Made by a program: the position numbers and the translations under genes. DNA of 12,095 nucleotides from assembly GCA_964614215.1 (NCBI GenBank), contig CAZTKP010000076.1:1-12095 (forward strand), written 5' to 3'. Position 1 is the first letter of the stretch. Each line of letters opens with the position of its first letter. This stretch comes from CAZTKP01 sp964614215 (GTDB lineage Bacteria; UBP6; UBA1177). This document shows positions 1 through 7,804 of this stretch, in pieces. The notes beneath the pieces are model-generated. The model was not told where the DNA came from, searched no databases, and saw only the letters and a list, made by a program, of their open reading frames with translations.

Positions 1-46
1 CTTTAAGTATTTTTTTCTCTAACGACTGCTCTTTCGGTGATTTCAT
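1..46 (-). CDS. 5' end of a leftward gene, possibly a transcriptional regulator (partial)
   Basis: An ATG on the minus strand at 46-44 is preceded by a strong Shine-Dalgarno GGGAGG with a 5-base spacer (visible on the plus strand as cctccc at 52-57). The 15 codons before the window edge read MKSPKEQSLEKKILK. A short charged lead into 'ILK' is the way many TetR-family DNA-binding domains begin. The gene also sits divergently to an operon across an inverted repeat that overlaps the operon's promoter. Both points suggest a TetR-like local regulator, but 15 residues cannot prove a family. That a gene starts here is well supported; the identity is a guess. Confidence 0.6.
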   Translation of the reverse strand, partial: MKSPKEQSLEKKILK

Positions 47-76
47 AACAACCTCCCTGCTGTTTTTCCCGTTAAA

Positions 77-105
77 AGATTACTACCTGTTCTTTATATA
101 GTCAA
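77..105 (-). promoter_or_regulatory. Possible divergent promoter for the leftward gene
   Basis: On the minus strand TTGACT (105-100), in the left arm of the inverted repeat, is followed after 17 bases by TAATCT (82-77). That keeps only the key TA...T positions of a -10 box. The symmetry with the rightward promoter makes it plausible, but the -10 is weak. Confidence 0.35.
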
Positions 106-130
106 TAATCTATAGTCTGTATTGACTATA
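97..130. promoter_or_regulatory. Inverted-repeat operator candidate between divergent genes
   Basis: TATAGTCAATA at 97-107 is exactly repeated in inverted orientation as TATTGACTATA at 120-130, with a 12-base centre. A third copy of the core TATAGTC lies in direct orientation at 111-117, 14 bases after the first. Each arm contains TTGACT reading outward, so the arms overlap the likely -35 boxes of both divergent genes. This is the expected geometry for a repressor site controlling both the leftward gene and the operon. The repeat is seen directly; operator function is inferred. Confidence 0.6.
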
Positions 131-150
131 AATTTAGTTTACAGTATTAT
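122..150 (+). promoter_or_regulatory. Promoter of the 179-9504 operon (-35 TTGACT / -10 TATTAT)
   Basis: TTGACT at 122-127 and TATTAT at 145-150 are separated by 17 bases, the optimal sigma-70 spacing. Each box is one base from consensus. Transcription would start near 157, leaving a short leader with the ribosome binding site AGGGGTG at 167-173. The -35 box lies inside the right arm of the inverted repeat, so a bound repressor would block it. Confidence 0.65.
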
Positions 151-178
151 CGCGCGACATTTATTTAGGGGTGAACAG

Positions 179-2584
179 ATGAAACGATCTCTCTTCTTTA
201 CGATTTTCCTTCTATCTCTTGCGGGTCTAGCTCTTGAGAACAGTCTTACAAGGATATTCAGCATAACAATGTGGTATCATTATGCTTTCATGGCGATTTC
301 CGTTGCAATGCTTGGAATGAGTACAGGTGCTGTCAAAGTCTATGTGTCTGATTTTGCTTCATTATCAAAAGATAAAATTGATAAACTGATCGCTAAATAC
401 TGTCGTTATTTCACACTTTTCACCATTCTTTCTCTGTTCACACTTCTTTCCATTCCCTTCGTACCGAGATCAACAGGGATCGGTGTTTTCTCAATGGCAC
501 TGATCTACGGAGTTGCAGCAGTTCCCTTCTTTTTTCAGGGAGTTGCGATCGCACTTCTGCTAACAACGAAATATATGGACAAAGTTAACGAACTCTACGC
601 GGCAGACCTTGCAGGAGCGGCAATCGGTTCGATACTCTTCTTCATCATGCTCAACGCCACTGACGCTGTTACCTTCGTGATCTTTCTTTCAGCGGCGGGA
701 GTCATCTCATCATGGATGATAACAAAACGGAAGACTGACCTTGTTCTGGCAGTAATAGTTGTGATCTTCTCTATTATCAACAGTCAGGAAAACACTTTCC
801 GTATCGAATGGACAAAGGTCGATGAAGGAGTACAGCAGGCCAAAATAGAAAATCACATTGAATGGCAGAGCTGGACACCTTTTTCAAGGATAACAGTCTA
901 TCCGTATTCCGATATCGGTTTCGGATGGGGAACATCAAAGGTGATGATGGATAAGTTCCCCAGCTACAAAATAGAGCAGAAAGGTCTTCAGATCGATTCG
1001 GCCGCTGCAACGGTCATCACAAAGAACCAGTATCCACCCGAAGGACTTCTTCATTTAAGATACGACATCACGAATATGGCCCACTACCTTTTCACCAATG
1101 CCAAGGTCGGCATTATCGGTGTGGGAGGAGGAAGAGACGTTCTTTCAGCGCTGAGTTTTAATCAGAAAGAGGTCTGGGGCATAGAAATTAACGATAAGAT
1201 CCTCAAGGCCGTTACCGACGTCTACAAAGATTACACCTATCCTTTCGAGGATATGAAAAATGTTCACATTGTAAATGATGAGGCCAGAAGTTTCTTTGAA
1301 CGTACTGACATGCAGTTTGACATAATTCAGGCAAGTCTTATCGACTCCTGGGCGGCCACCACCTCGGGAGCTTTTGTTCTTACGGAGAACTCTCTCTACA
1401 CCGTGGAAGCGTGGAAAACTTTCTTCGGCAGGCTGACTGATGACGGCGCTGTCACAATGAGCCGCTGGTACTATGCACAAAGACCCGGAGAACTTCTGAG
1501 ACTTGTAAATCTTGCCTACGTTGCTCTAACTGAAATGGGAATAAAGAACCCTGCTGAACACATTCTGCTCTCAACTGTCGACTTTTTCTCAAAAGAAGGT
1601 GTTATCTACAACGATTTCGGGACAGGAACCATCATAGTTTCAAAAAAACCTTTTAAAAGGAACATTGTTGACAGGTTCATGACCCTGAACGATCAGTACG
1701 GATTTGAATCAGTTCTTGCAGCGGGAAGAGAAAAACCTTCAGATTTCACAAAGCTTGTGTCTAAAACCGAAAGAGACGCCTTCATTTCCGGACATGTGCT
1801 TGATATCAGTGCCCCGACAGATGACAATCCTTTCTTTTTCAACATGCTTAAACCCGCAACTCTTTTTAAGGATAACAACATTGAGAACGAAGGTCCGCTT
1901 TCAACGAACCTTATGGCGGTCAAAAACCTTCTTTTCCTTCTGGGGATCGTTATTCTCCTTTCCGTCTTTCTGATAATTATTCCCATTCTTTCAAAACTTA
2001 AGACAAATTTCAGGAAGTCCCTGTTTAACAACTACTCTCTCTACTTTGTATCGATCGGCACCGGTTTTATGCTAATCGAGATATCACTCATTCAGAAATT
2101 CGCCATTTTCCTGGGACATCCGACATACAGCATTCTCGTTGTTCTTTTCACAGTTCTTTTCTTCAGCGGCCTGGGAAGTTTTCTCAGCAGTGCAGTCAGA
2201 AAAAAGCTCGGTGTCACCGGTCTTTTTTCAATACTTCTTCTTGTTGCGCTGATAGTCGGAACTATTAACATGTTCTTTCTCTCCTCATTCTCATCATGGA
2301 GCATAACACTCCGTATTGTTTACAGTTTTACAACGATGGCCATGATAGGCACAATGCTTGGGATGCCTTTCCCGACAGGATTTTCATTACTTCCAAAAAG
2401 CAGGCAGGACATTGCACCATGGCTCTGGGGGGTTAACGGTGCCGCAAGCGTTGTCAGCTCTGTACTTGCCGTTGTGATCTCTATTTTTCTGGGAATTTCG
2501 GCAACGTTCTTCACAGGCATATTCTTCTATATTCTTGCATCTGTCTCAGGATATTTAATGAACAGACAAGATGACAAGAAATGA
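179..2584 (+). CDS. Membrane protein with embedded spermidine-synthase-like (SAM-fold) domain
   Basis: The protein has 801 residues in three parts. Residues 1-205 form several membrane helices and contain an 'ELYAADLAGAAIGS' motif typical of membrane-fused spermidine-synthase-like proteins. About 205-565 is a soluble Rossmann-type domain with the nucleotide loop GVGGGRD (314-320), an acidic strand end GIEIN (E336), and LID (D389), where aminopropyltransferases carry an active-site Asp. It ends with TDDNPFFF (from 547). About 580-801 is a second helical bundle with GFMLIEISLIQKFAIFLGHP and WGVNGAASV. This family is usually annotated as spermidine synthase-like or fused MFS/spermidine synthase, and its real substrate is mostly unknown. 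The loop reads GGGRD rather than GGGDG, so polyamine synthesis should not be assumed. I chose ATG 179 over an upstream in-frame TTG (122) because AGGGGTG sits 5 bases before it and the TTG lies in the promoter. The stop overlaps the next start (ATGA, 2581-2584). Confidence 0.85.
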   Translation: MKRSLFFTIFLLSLAGLALENSLTRIFSITMWYHYAFMAISVAMLGMSTGAVKVYVSDFASLSKDKIDKLIAKYCRYFTLFTILSLFTLLSIPFVPRSTGIGVFSMALIYGVAAVPFFFQGVAIALLLTTKYMDKVNELYAADLAGAAIGSILFFIMLNATDAVTFVIFLSAAGVISSWMITKRKTDLVLAVIVVIFSIINSQENTFRIEWTKVDEGVQQAKIENHIEWQSWTPFSRITVYPYSDIGFGWGTSKVMMDKFPSYKIEQKGLQIDSAAATVITKNQYPPEGLLHLRYDITNMAHYLFTNAKVGIIGVGGGRDVLSALSFNQKEVWGIEINDKILKAVTDVYKDYTYPFEDMKNVHIVNDEARSFFERTDMQFDIIQASLIDSWAATTSGAFVLTENSLYTVEAWKTFFGRLTDDGAVTMSRWYYAQRPGELLRLVNLAYVALTEMGIKNPAEHILLSTVDFFSKEGVIYNDFGTGTIIVSKKPFKRNIVDRFMTLNDQYGFESVLAAGREKPSDFTKLVSKTERDAFISGHVLDISAPTDDNPFFFNMLKPATLFKDNNIENEGPLSTNLMAVKNLLFLLGIVILLSVFLIIIPILSKLKTNFRKSLFNNYSLYFVSIGTGFMLIEISLIQKFAIFLGHPTYSILVVLFTVLFFSGLGSFLSSAVRKKLGVTGLFSILLLVALIVGTINMFFLSSFSSWSITLRIVYSFTTMAMIGTMLGMPFPTGFSLLPKSRQDIAPWLWGVNGAASVVSSVLAVVISIFLGISATFFTGIFFYILASVSGYLMNRQDDKK

Positions 2585-4743
2585 GACTTCTGAACATCAT
2601 CACAGCCGTAGCTCTCTTTCTTATTTTCTTTGTCTGGGCATTTTACGGAGATTATTCAAAAGCAGTCCTGCTCTACGTTCCACACCTTCCGATGTACTTT
2701 CTTGTTACATATGTGGTCCTTTCAAACAAAAAGATTAAGAAAAATATTGAACCCGCATTTAAGGTTGTTACAGAAAAATCATTCCTACTTTTTCCGGCAC
2801 TTGCCTTTATCTATGCACTTACATTCAACATTTTTGTGCTTTCAGGAAAACCTCATGTTCAGGATGAGATCAACATGCTCTTCCAGGCCCAGGCAATTTT
2901 AAAAGGAGAAATGACCAGACCGCTTCATCCTCATTACGAGTTCTTCAGATTCCTGTACATAATTCCTGCCAAAAGCGGCACTTATTCTCTCTATCAGCCT
3001 GGCTTTTCCATTTTACTGGCACCTTTTCTGTTTCTGGGAATACAGAATATTGTAAACCCTCTTCTTACTGCAGGTGCAGTATTTCTGCTAGGTAAAAATA
3101 CTCAGAAACTTTTCAATAGAGAAACTGCCGCACTAAGTATGACCCTGGCAGTAGCATCGGTCTTTTTAATGCCTATGGGCGGAACCTACATGAATCACAG
3201 TCTCTGTGCATTTTCATCTCTCGCATCCATGTGGTTCATACAGAAAAGTTTTGAAAAAAACACTTTTAGAAACACTGTGACCGCATCACTTTTCATTGTT
3301 GTGATAATGTTTACAAGACCACAGCTTGCACCTTTTATTCTAATCTCGGGACTGATCTTCATTTTTATCAGACAGTCTTTTAAAAATGCTGCTTATCAAA
3401 CGGTTACAAGCGGCCTGACGATCCTTCCGTTCTTCATTCTTATACTGTTTACTGAAAGCCTTTTTACGGGCTCAATGCTAACTCCGAAACATGTCGCATA
3501 TTTCAGCTATTCCGAGCCAATTAAAAATGCTCTCGGGTTAGGTCTCTACAAGGGTTGCAGAACCAACACCATCATTCCGCTGCCACCTGAAGGATTAACA
3601 GTATCTCATGCTGTCTATATAACCTATCTGAGACTTGTTCAGCTTGTATACGGCATGTTCTTTCACCCCATCTTTTTCATCTATCTCCCTCTGCTGTTCA
3701 TTTTGAAAAAAAGCTGGTCTGAATTGAAAAATGAATACATCTTTCTACAGTATTTTATTGTAACTTTCATCGCCTATTTTTTCTATTATTACGATGGAAA
3801 CGTCTACGGCCCGAGGTATTATTATGAGACCTCTTTCTTTCTCGTACCTCTATTTGCCAGAGGAATTATTCTGACCACGAAAATAACTCCTTATTACATA
3901 AAAAAACATCTGCAGCCGAGAATACTTGTCTATTCATTCATTCTATCAGGCTTTATCTTTCATTACGCTGTTACCGCCCCGTATCTTTTCAAACTTCATC
4001 AGAACGCTTTCTGGGGTATGGATCCAAACCTTTCCGAATATGTGGAAAAAGAAGGCATTACCAATGCACTGATCTTCATATCACCTTACGAATATATCAG
4101 TTCGGGAGCAGCTGTCATGGATCTTACCGACATTGACAGCAACGATATTGTCTATGCGGTTGATCTGGGAGATGATGCAGACAGCAGACTTATAAACTAT
4201 TACAAAGACAGAAACGTATACAGAGCTGAATTTAACAGACCGTGGATCGCTGAAAGATCTTTCGAGTTCAAAAAAGTCGACAAAACTGAAAAACAAGAAA
4301 ACTTCACCGTTGAAATGGAGCATAAATTATACCCTGTAGACGGAGTTCCGGATTACTGCAACAAATTTCCCGCCTGGCCTTACATCGACTCGTTCTCAGG
4401 CTTTCTGCTTCCTCCGGGAATGCTTGTAAACACCTATTTTTTCTGCAGATTCAAGTCAGAAAGCGAGTCTTATGTTCTTGGTCAGTATTTGGAAAAAGCC
4501 GGAACATATAAATTAAATATCAAAGCTGTCACAGGGCCGGTTAACGGAAAATTTCTACTGACCGCAAATGATCAGGAAAAGACTGTCGATCTCTATTCTG
4601 ACAGCTATATTTATAAAGATATTCCTCTTGAACTTAATTTTTTGAGAGGAATGAACTATATCAGACTGCGTCCGCTTGATGTTAGAGATAAAGGCAGCTA
4701 TTTTATTATTGATAAACTGGAATTTGAGCTTTTAGAAAAATGA
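2581..4743 (+). CDS. GT-C-type membrane glycosyltransferase, paralog A (ArnT/PMT-like)
   Basis: 720 residues. About 1-480 is a multi-helix membrane domain and about 480-720 a soluble C-terminal region. The first large loop carries PHVQDE (D95, E96), matching the acidic catalytic pair expected in GT-C enzymes that use lipid-phosphate sugar donors on the outer face of the membrane. Other landmarks are YQPGFSILLAP, NPLLTAG, NHS near 205, FTRPQ (244-248) and DGNVYGPRYYYE (405-416), which resembles the late-loop motif of the GT39/GT83-like group. The C-terminal region has a beta-rich look and two Cys (593, 622) also present in the next gene's product, possibly a disulfide. Acceptor and donor cannot be read from sequence. 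Its ATG overlaps the preceding stop and its own stop overlaps the next ATG (4740-4743), so the three genes are probably translationally coupled. No strong Shine-Dalgarno is visible, consistent with coupling. Confidence 0.78.
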   Translation: MRLLNIITAVALFLIFFVWAFYGDYSKAVLLYVPHLPMYFLVTYVVLSNKKIKKNIEPAFKVVTEKSFLLFPALAFIYALTFNIFVLSGKPHVQDEINMLFQAQAILKGEMTRPLHPHYEFFRFLYIIPAKSGTYSLYQPGFSILLAPFLFLGIQNIVNPLLTAGAVFLLGKNTQKLFNRETAALSMTLAVASVFLMPMGGTYMNHSLCAFSSLASMWFIQKSFEKNTFRNTVTASLFIVVIMFTRPQLAPFILISGLIFIFIRQSFKNAAYQTVTSGLTILPFFILILFTESLFTGSMLTPKHVAYFSYSEPIKNALGLGLYKGCRTNTIIPLPPEGLTVSHAVYITYLRLVQLVYGMFFHPIFFIYLPLLFILKKSWSELKNEYIFLQYFIVTFIAYFFYYYDGNVYGPRYYYETSFFLVPLFARGIILTTKITPYYIKKHLQPRILVYSFILSGFIFHYAVTAPYLFKLHQNAFWGMDPNLSEYVEKEGITNALIFISPYEYISSGAAVMDLTDIDSNDIVYAVDLGDDADSRLINYYKDRNVYRAEFNRPWIAERSFEFKKVDKTEKQENFTVEMEHKLYPVDGVPDYCNKFPAWPYIDSFSGFLLPPGMLVNTYFFCRFKSESESYVLGQYLEKAGTYKLNIKAVTGPVNGKFLLTANDQEKTVDLYSDSYIYKDIPLELNFLRGMNYIRLRPLDVRDKGSYFIIDKLEFELLEK

Positions 4744-6932
4744 AAATACTGAAATATACAGCCGTACTGTTAAGCATATTCATCTTTTTTATCTGGGCGA
4801 ACTACTTTGAGATATACAAACCCCTGACTATTTTCTTTCCGACATTTCATATTCTCTTTCTATCTCTGATCATCGTTCTCTCCTGTGCATACAGATATCT
4901 GAAAAGCACTAAGATCCCGGACATAGACTATAAGCCCTTTCTTCTTTTTCCCCTTCTGGGTTTCATTTCCACTCTGCTGATAGATATCTTTTTCTTCAAG
5001 CGCATTCCGCATATTCAGGACAGTCTGCATTACGTCAGCATGGCCCAGAATATGCTTCAAGGCAGACTGCACCATCCTTTTATCGAGGATTATGAATTTT
5101 TCAGCATTATATTTCAGATCTCTGACGGCGAGAAGATGTTCTCTATCTTTCTTCCGGGATACTCTGCCTTTCTGCTCCCCTTTGTTGCAACAGGAACAAC
5201 TTTTCTGGCCAACCCTCTGCTTACGGCCCTGAATATTTTCCTTCTTGGAAAAATATCTCAGAGACTTTTTGACAGGAAGATAGCCGTTCTGACGATGTTC
5301 GTTACCACTCTTTCAACTTTCGTAATAATTATGGGCGGAACTTTCATGTCCCATCCTTTCTGCACGGCTCTGACACTCATCGCTGTATACTTCTACCTTG
5401 AGTCGCTTGAAAAGACGGGATGGAAGGCCCCTCTTGTCATAGGAATAGCTATGGGATGGCTTGTTCTGTGCAGACCGCAGAACGCCCTTTTTCTCTTTAT
5501 TCCGCTCTTCCTTCACGCAGCCTACCTTACTTTCGACAAAAAGGACTTGTCTCTCATAAAGAAGTTTACTATTGCCGCAGCAGCTTTTCTGCCTTTTGTG
5601 GCTGTGCTTTTTTCAATAAACTACTACTACACGGGCAATATCACAGTCTTTAAGCAGGATCTTTTCTTCAACCTTATCGAACCGAGGAATTTCTGTCACA
5701 GGTTCGGTATAGGCAGAGGCTGTCCCAACACCAACTGGATAGAGATCCCCAAAGAGGGTCTGACCTGGGGACACGCTTTTCTGGTCTCATACAGAAGACT
5801 GTCATCTCTCACCCTTAACCTCTTCCTCCATCCGGTCTCGCTTATCTTCATTGCCGTAGCTTTCTTCAGAGCAGAGGATAAAAAAGAACTTCTCTCTTTA
5901 AATGCTGTTTTCCTTCTTTTCCTGTTTACTTTCGGAGGATACTTCTTTTTCTTTTTTGACGGAAATGTCTTCGGTCCGAGATATCTCTATGAAGTTTCGT
6001 TCTTCCTTATCATACTTATCGCCGTCGGGATCAGAAACGTAGCCGAGCTGAAAACAGAAAAAAGAGATATCGGAACAGCTGTAAGGGTTGTTTCCTATTC
6101 ATTCATCGCATCGGCTTTCCTTTTTCAGATGTTCATAACCATGCCCAGGCTCTATGATGCATACGCCTACGGATTCTGGGAGGTGGATTCCAAACTTGAC
6201 GCGGCAGTTAAGGAAAAAAATATTCATAACGCCGTTATCTTCATATCTCCCGAGCATCTTGTCGGATCAGGACTTGCCGTGATGGACCTTGGCGATATCG
6301 AAGGTAACGATATAATTTATTTAAGGAATCTCGGACCCAAGCAGAACGCGAGAGCCATGTTCACCTACCCTGACCGTTCTTTCTATATGGCAAAATTCAA
6401 GGATATGAGAAACAACAGAACCCCACCGGAGATCATTCCGCTTAAAAAAGTTAAGGACTACGGTGAGTACCATGTGGAGATGGAAGACAAGAACATTCCT
6501 TTAAGCGGACAGGCTGATTACTGCAACTATTTTCCAAAAACTAAATATATAGACAGCTACCTTGATTTCAAACCTCCGTACAAACTTCTGAAACTCTATC
6601 AGCGATATTACTTCTGCCGTTTTATGAACGAAAAGCAGTTCTATGACTTTGGACAGAAAATAAACTATTCAGGCAGATACAGACTGAGTTTTCAAGTCAT
6701 TAAAGGTCCTTACACCGGAGACTTCAGATTCTTCGTTGATGACAGGCCTGTCCATGAGCTTAAAACCCACGAAAAAGAATTTAATACAGGAATAATTTCG
6801 TTCGAAGTTGACCTTAAAAAAGGTTTCAGAAAGTTCAGGCTGGAACCGGTATCATCGAACTTCCCCTGTTACTTTTTTATTGATTTTATCGACTTCTACC
6901 TGTTGACACGGGAAAATTTAACACTAGAATAA
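4740..6932 (+). CDS. GT-C-type membrane glycosyltransferase, paralog B with altered acidic pair
   Basis: 730 residues, collinear with the preceding gene product and clearly its paralog. Shared landmarks are PHIQDS/PHVQDE, LPGYSAFLLPF, NPLLTA, the GGTFMSH region, CRPQ, DGNVFGPRYLYE (407-418), a 'NDIIYLRNLG' stretch, DYCNYFP, and a later FCRF Cys (594 and 626). About 480 residues of membrane helices precede a beta-rich extracytoplasmic tail. The main difference is at the expected catalytic loop: D94 is kept but the following acidic residue is S95. This may mean a different donor or acceptor, or a non-catalytic partner of paralog A. It starts by ATGA overlap with the previous gene. The next gene begins 24 bases after its stop without an intervening hairpin, so transcription probably continues. 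Confidence 0.76.
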   Translation: MKILKYTAVLLSIFIFFIWANYFEIYKPLTIFFPTFHILFLSLIIVLSCAYRYLKSTKIPDIDYKPFLLFPLLGFISTLLIDIFFFKRIPHIQDSLHYVSMAQNMLQGRLHHPFIEDYEFFSIIFQISDGEKMFSIFLPGYSAFLLPFVATGTTFLANPLLTALNIFLLGKISQRLFDRKIAVLTMFVTTLSTFVIIMGGTFMSHPFCTALTLIAVYFYLESLEKTGWKAPLVIGIAMGWLVLCRPQNALFLFIPLFLHAAYLTFDKKDLSLIKKFTIAAAAFLPFVAVLFSINYYYTGNITVFKQDLFFNLIEPRNFCHRFGIGRGCPNTNWIEIPKEGLTWGHAFLVSYRRLSSLTLNLFLHPVSLIFIAVAFFRAEDKKELLSLNAVFLLFLFTFGGYFFFFFDGNVFGPRYLYEVSFFLIILIAVGIRNVAELKTEKRDIGTAVRVVSYSFIASAFLFQMFITMPRLYDAYAYGFWEVDSKLDAAVKEKNIHNAVIFISPEHLVGSGLAVMDLGDIEGNDIIYLRNLGPKQNARAMFTYPDRSFYMAKFKDMRNNRTPPEIIPLKKVKDYGEYHVEMEDKNIPLSGQADYCNYFPKTKYIDSYLDFKPPYKLLKLYQRYYFCRFMNEKQFYDFGQKINYSGRYRLSFQVIKGPYTGDFRFFVDDRPVHELKTHEKEFNTGIISFEVDLKKGFRKFRLEPVSSNFPCYFFIDFIDFYLLTRENLTLE

Positions 6933-6956
6933 ATAAGTCCTTTGGGAGGGGAGAAA

Positions 6957-7520
6957 ATGCGGAAAACAGTCATCTTCGTATTCATATTTATTCTATCTCT
7001 ATTCATTGTTTCATGTGACAACATGGAAAGAGATTATCTCCTAAATGGCGTTCCTGCAGAAACTCAGGATAGCAATGAAGTTCCTGATGTGAACGATACA
7101 CCGGACAATACTGAAGTTCAGGATGACTATACACAGCCGGATAATTCAGACACAACTTCTGATGATGAGAACACAGAAGATCCTGTCTGCGGAAACACGA
7201 TAGTTGAGTCCGGAGAGTCCTGCGACTCGAATTCATCGCCATGCAGCAGTATACTCGGTGATAACTACGAAGGGACGGCTCCCTGCAGATCCGACTGTTC
7301 CGGTTTTGACACTTCATCCTGCACAGAAATTGAACAGACTGGAGTTGTCTATGAAGTCGATCCGAACAAATGTAACGGGTGCAGAAAATGCCTTAGTGCC
7401 TGTAGCGAAGGCGCAATATCAATGTCAGGATTTAAGGCCGTTATAGATCCAAACAAATGTACAGGCTGTGGCGATTGCACCAGATACTGCAGTCGCGGAG
7501 CAATAAGTATAAAAGAATAA
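6957..7520 (+). CDS. Lipoprotein with Cys-rich module and C-terminal 2[4Fe-4S] ferredoxin domain
   Basis: 187 residues. A basic start and hydrophobic stretch lead to the lipobox IVSC, with lipidated Cys20 followed by Asp21. Residues 32-75 form an Asp/Glu/Thr/Pro-rich linker. About 78-122 is a six-Cys module beginning CGNTIVESGESCD, similar to the myxobacterial-type disulfide repeat (TIGR02232-like). The C-terminus has two motifs C-x2-C-x2-C-x3-C (Cys 139/142/145/149 and 168/171/174/178), the pattern for two cubane [4Fe-4S] clusters. The usual Pro after the fourth Cys is Ser in both. ATG 6957 follows GGGAGGGGA (6945-6953 region) and was preferred over TTG 6942, which lies upstream of that ribosome site. 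The lipobox puts the ferredoxin domain outside the cytoplasm. I know no named family with this exact architecture. Confidence 0.82.
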   Translation: MRKTVIFVFIFILSLFIVSCDNMERDYLLNGVPAETQDSNEVPDVNDTPDNTEVQDDYTQPDNSDTTSDDENTEDPVCGNTIVESGESCDSNSSPCSSILGDNYEGTAPCRSDCSGFDTSSCTEIEQTGVVYEVDPNKCNGCRKCLSACSEGAISMSGFKAVIDPNKCTGCGDCTRYCSRGAISIKE

Positions 7521-7537
7521 ACCCGGGCGGAGAAAAA

Positions 7538-7804
7538 ATGTTAAAGAAAATTATCCTTCTTCTTTTTGTTATTGCAGTTTCAATTCTGATCTTTGCTGGA
7601 AATTCCAAACACCATGTAGATACCAGCAAATGTATCGGATGCAAACTCTGTGTCAGTGAATGTCCGACCAAAGCTATTTCAATGAAAAACAACAAGGCTG
7701 TGATCGATCCCGCTAAGTGTGTAAACTGCGGACTGTGTGTCAAGAAATGTCCGACAAAGGCGATCATTCCTCCAGCCAAGGCTGAAAAAAAAACTCAAAA
7801 ATAA
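7538..7804 (+). CDS. Exported 2[4Fe-4S] ferredoxin (zero-frame product, 88 aa)
   Basis: ATG 7538 follows GGAG (7529-7532) with a 5-base spacer. MLKK plus a hydrophobic run to 'LIFAG' gives a Sec-type signal with likely cleavage after Ala20. The mature part is a bacterial-type ferredoxin core with Cys 32/35/38/42 and 61/64/67/71, both motifs followed by the typical Pro. The frame ends in a Lys-rich tail and TAA at 7802-7804. Immediately downstream, in the -1 frame, is a second ferredoxin core with no start codon of its own (7792-8013). The complete product may therefore be a 158-residue, four-motif protein made by frameshifting at 7786-7792. The gene lies 17 bases after the preceding lipoprotein gene. 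A seven-transmembrane or Tat signal is not present; no twin Arg is seen. Confidence 0.8.
   Translation: MLKKIILLLFVIAVSILIFAGNSKHHVDTSKCIGCKLCVSECPTKAISMKNNKAVIDPAKCVNCGLCVKKCPTKAIIPPAKAEKKTQK
7786..7792 (+). other. Slippery A AAA AAA heptamer within an A9 run
   Basis: Nine A's occupy 7785-7793. In the frame of the upstream gene the codons are GAA AAA AAA ACT, so positions 7786-7792 form an X XXY YYZ slippery heptamer. A -1 slip reads AAC TCA AAA ATA and enters the downstream ferredoxin frame. The added residues NSKITPEK continue a Lys-rich linker. RNA polymerase slippage adding one A, or a one-base homopolymer error in the sequence, would have the same effect. I see no clear downstream hairpin, and only a weak AAGG at 7778-7781 upstream. 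Confidence 0.5.

Noticed and set aside
1145..1480. Minus-strand open frame of 111 codons inside the spermidine-synthase-like gene
   Set aside because: It lies fully antisense to a well-supported coding frame with clear motifs; its translation shows no domain and it has no convincing ribosome site.
7003..7317. Minus-strand 104-codon frame rich in Cys and His opposite the lipoprotein ferredoxin
   Set aside because: The Cys/His content is the antisense reflection of the acidic linker and Cys-rich module; no start signal supports it.
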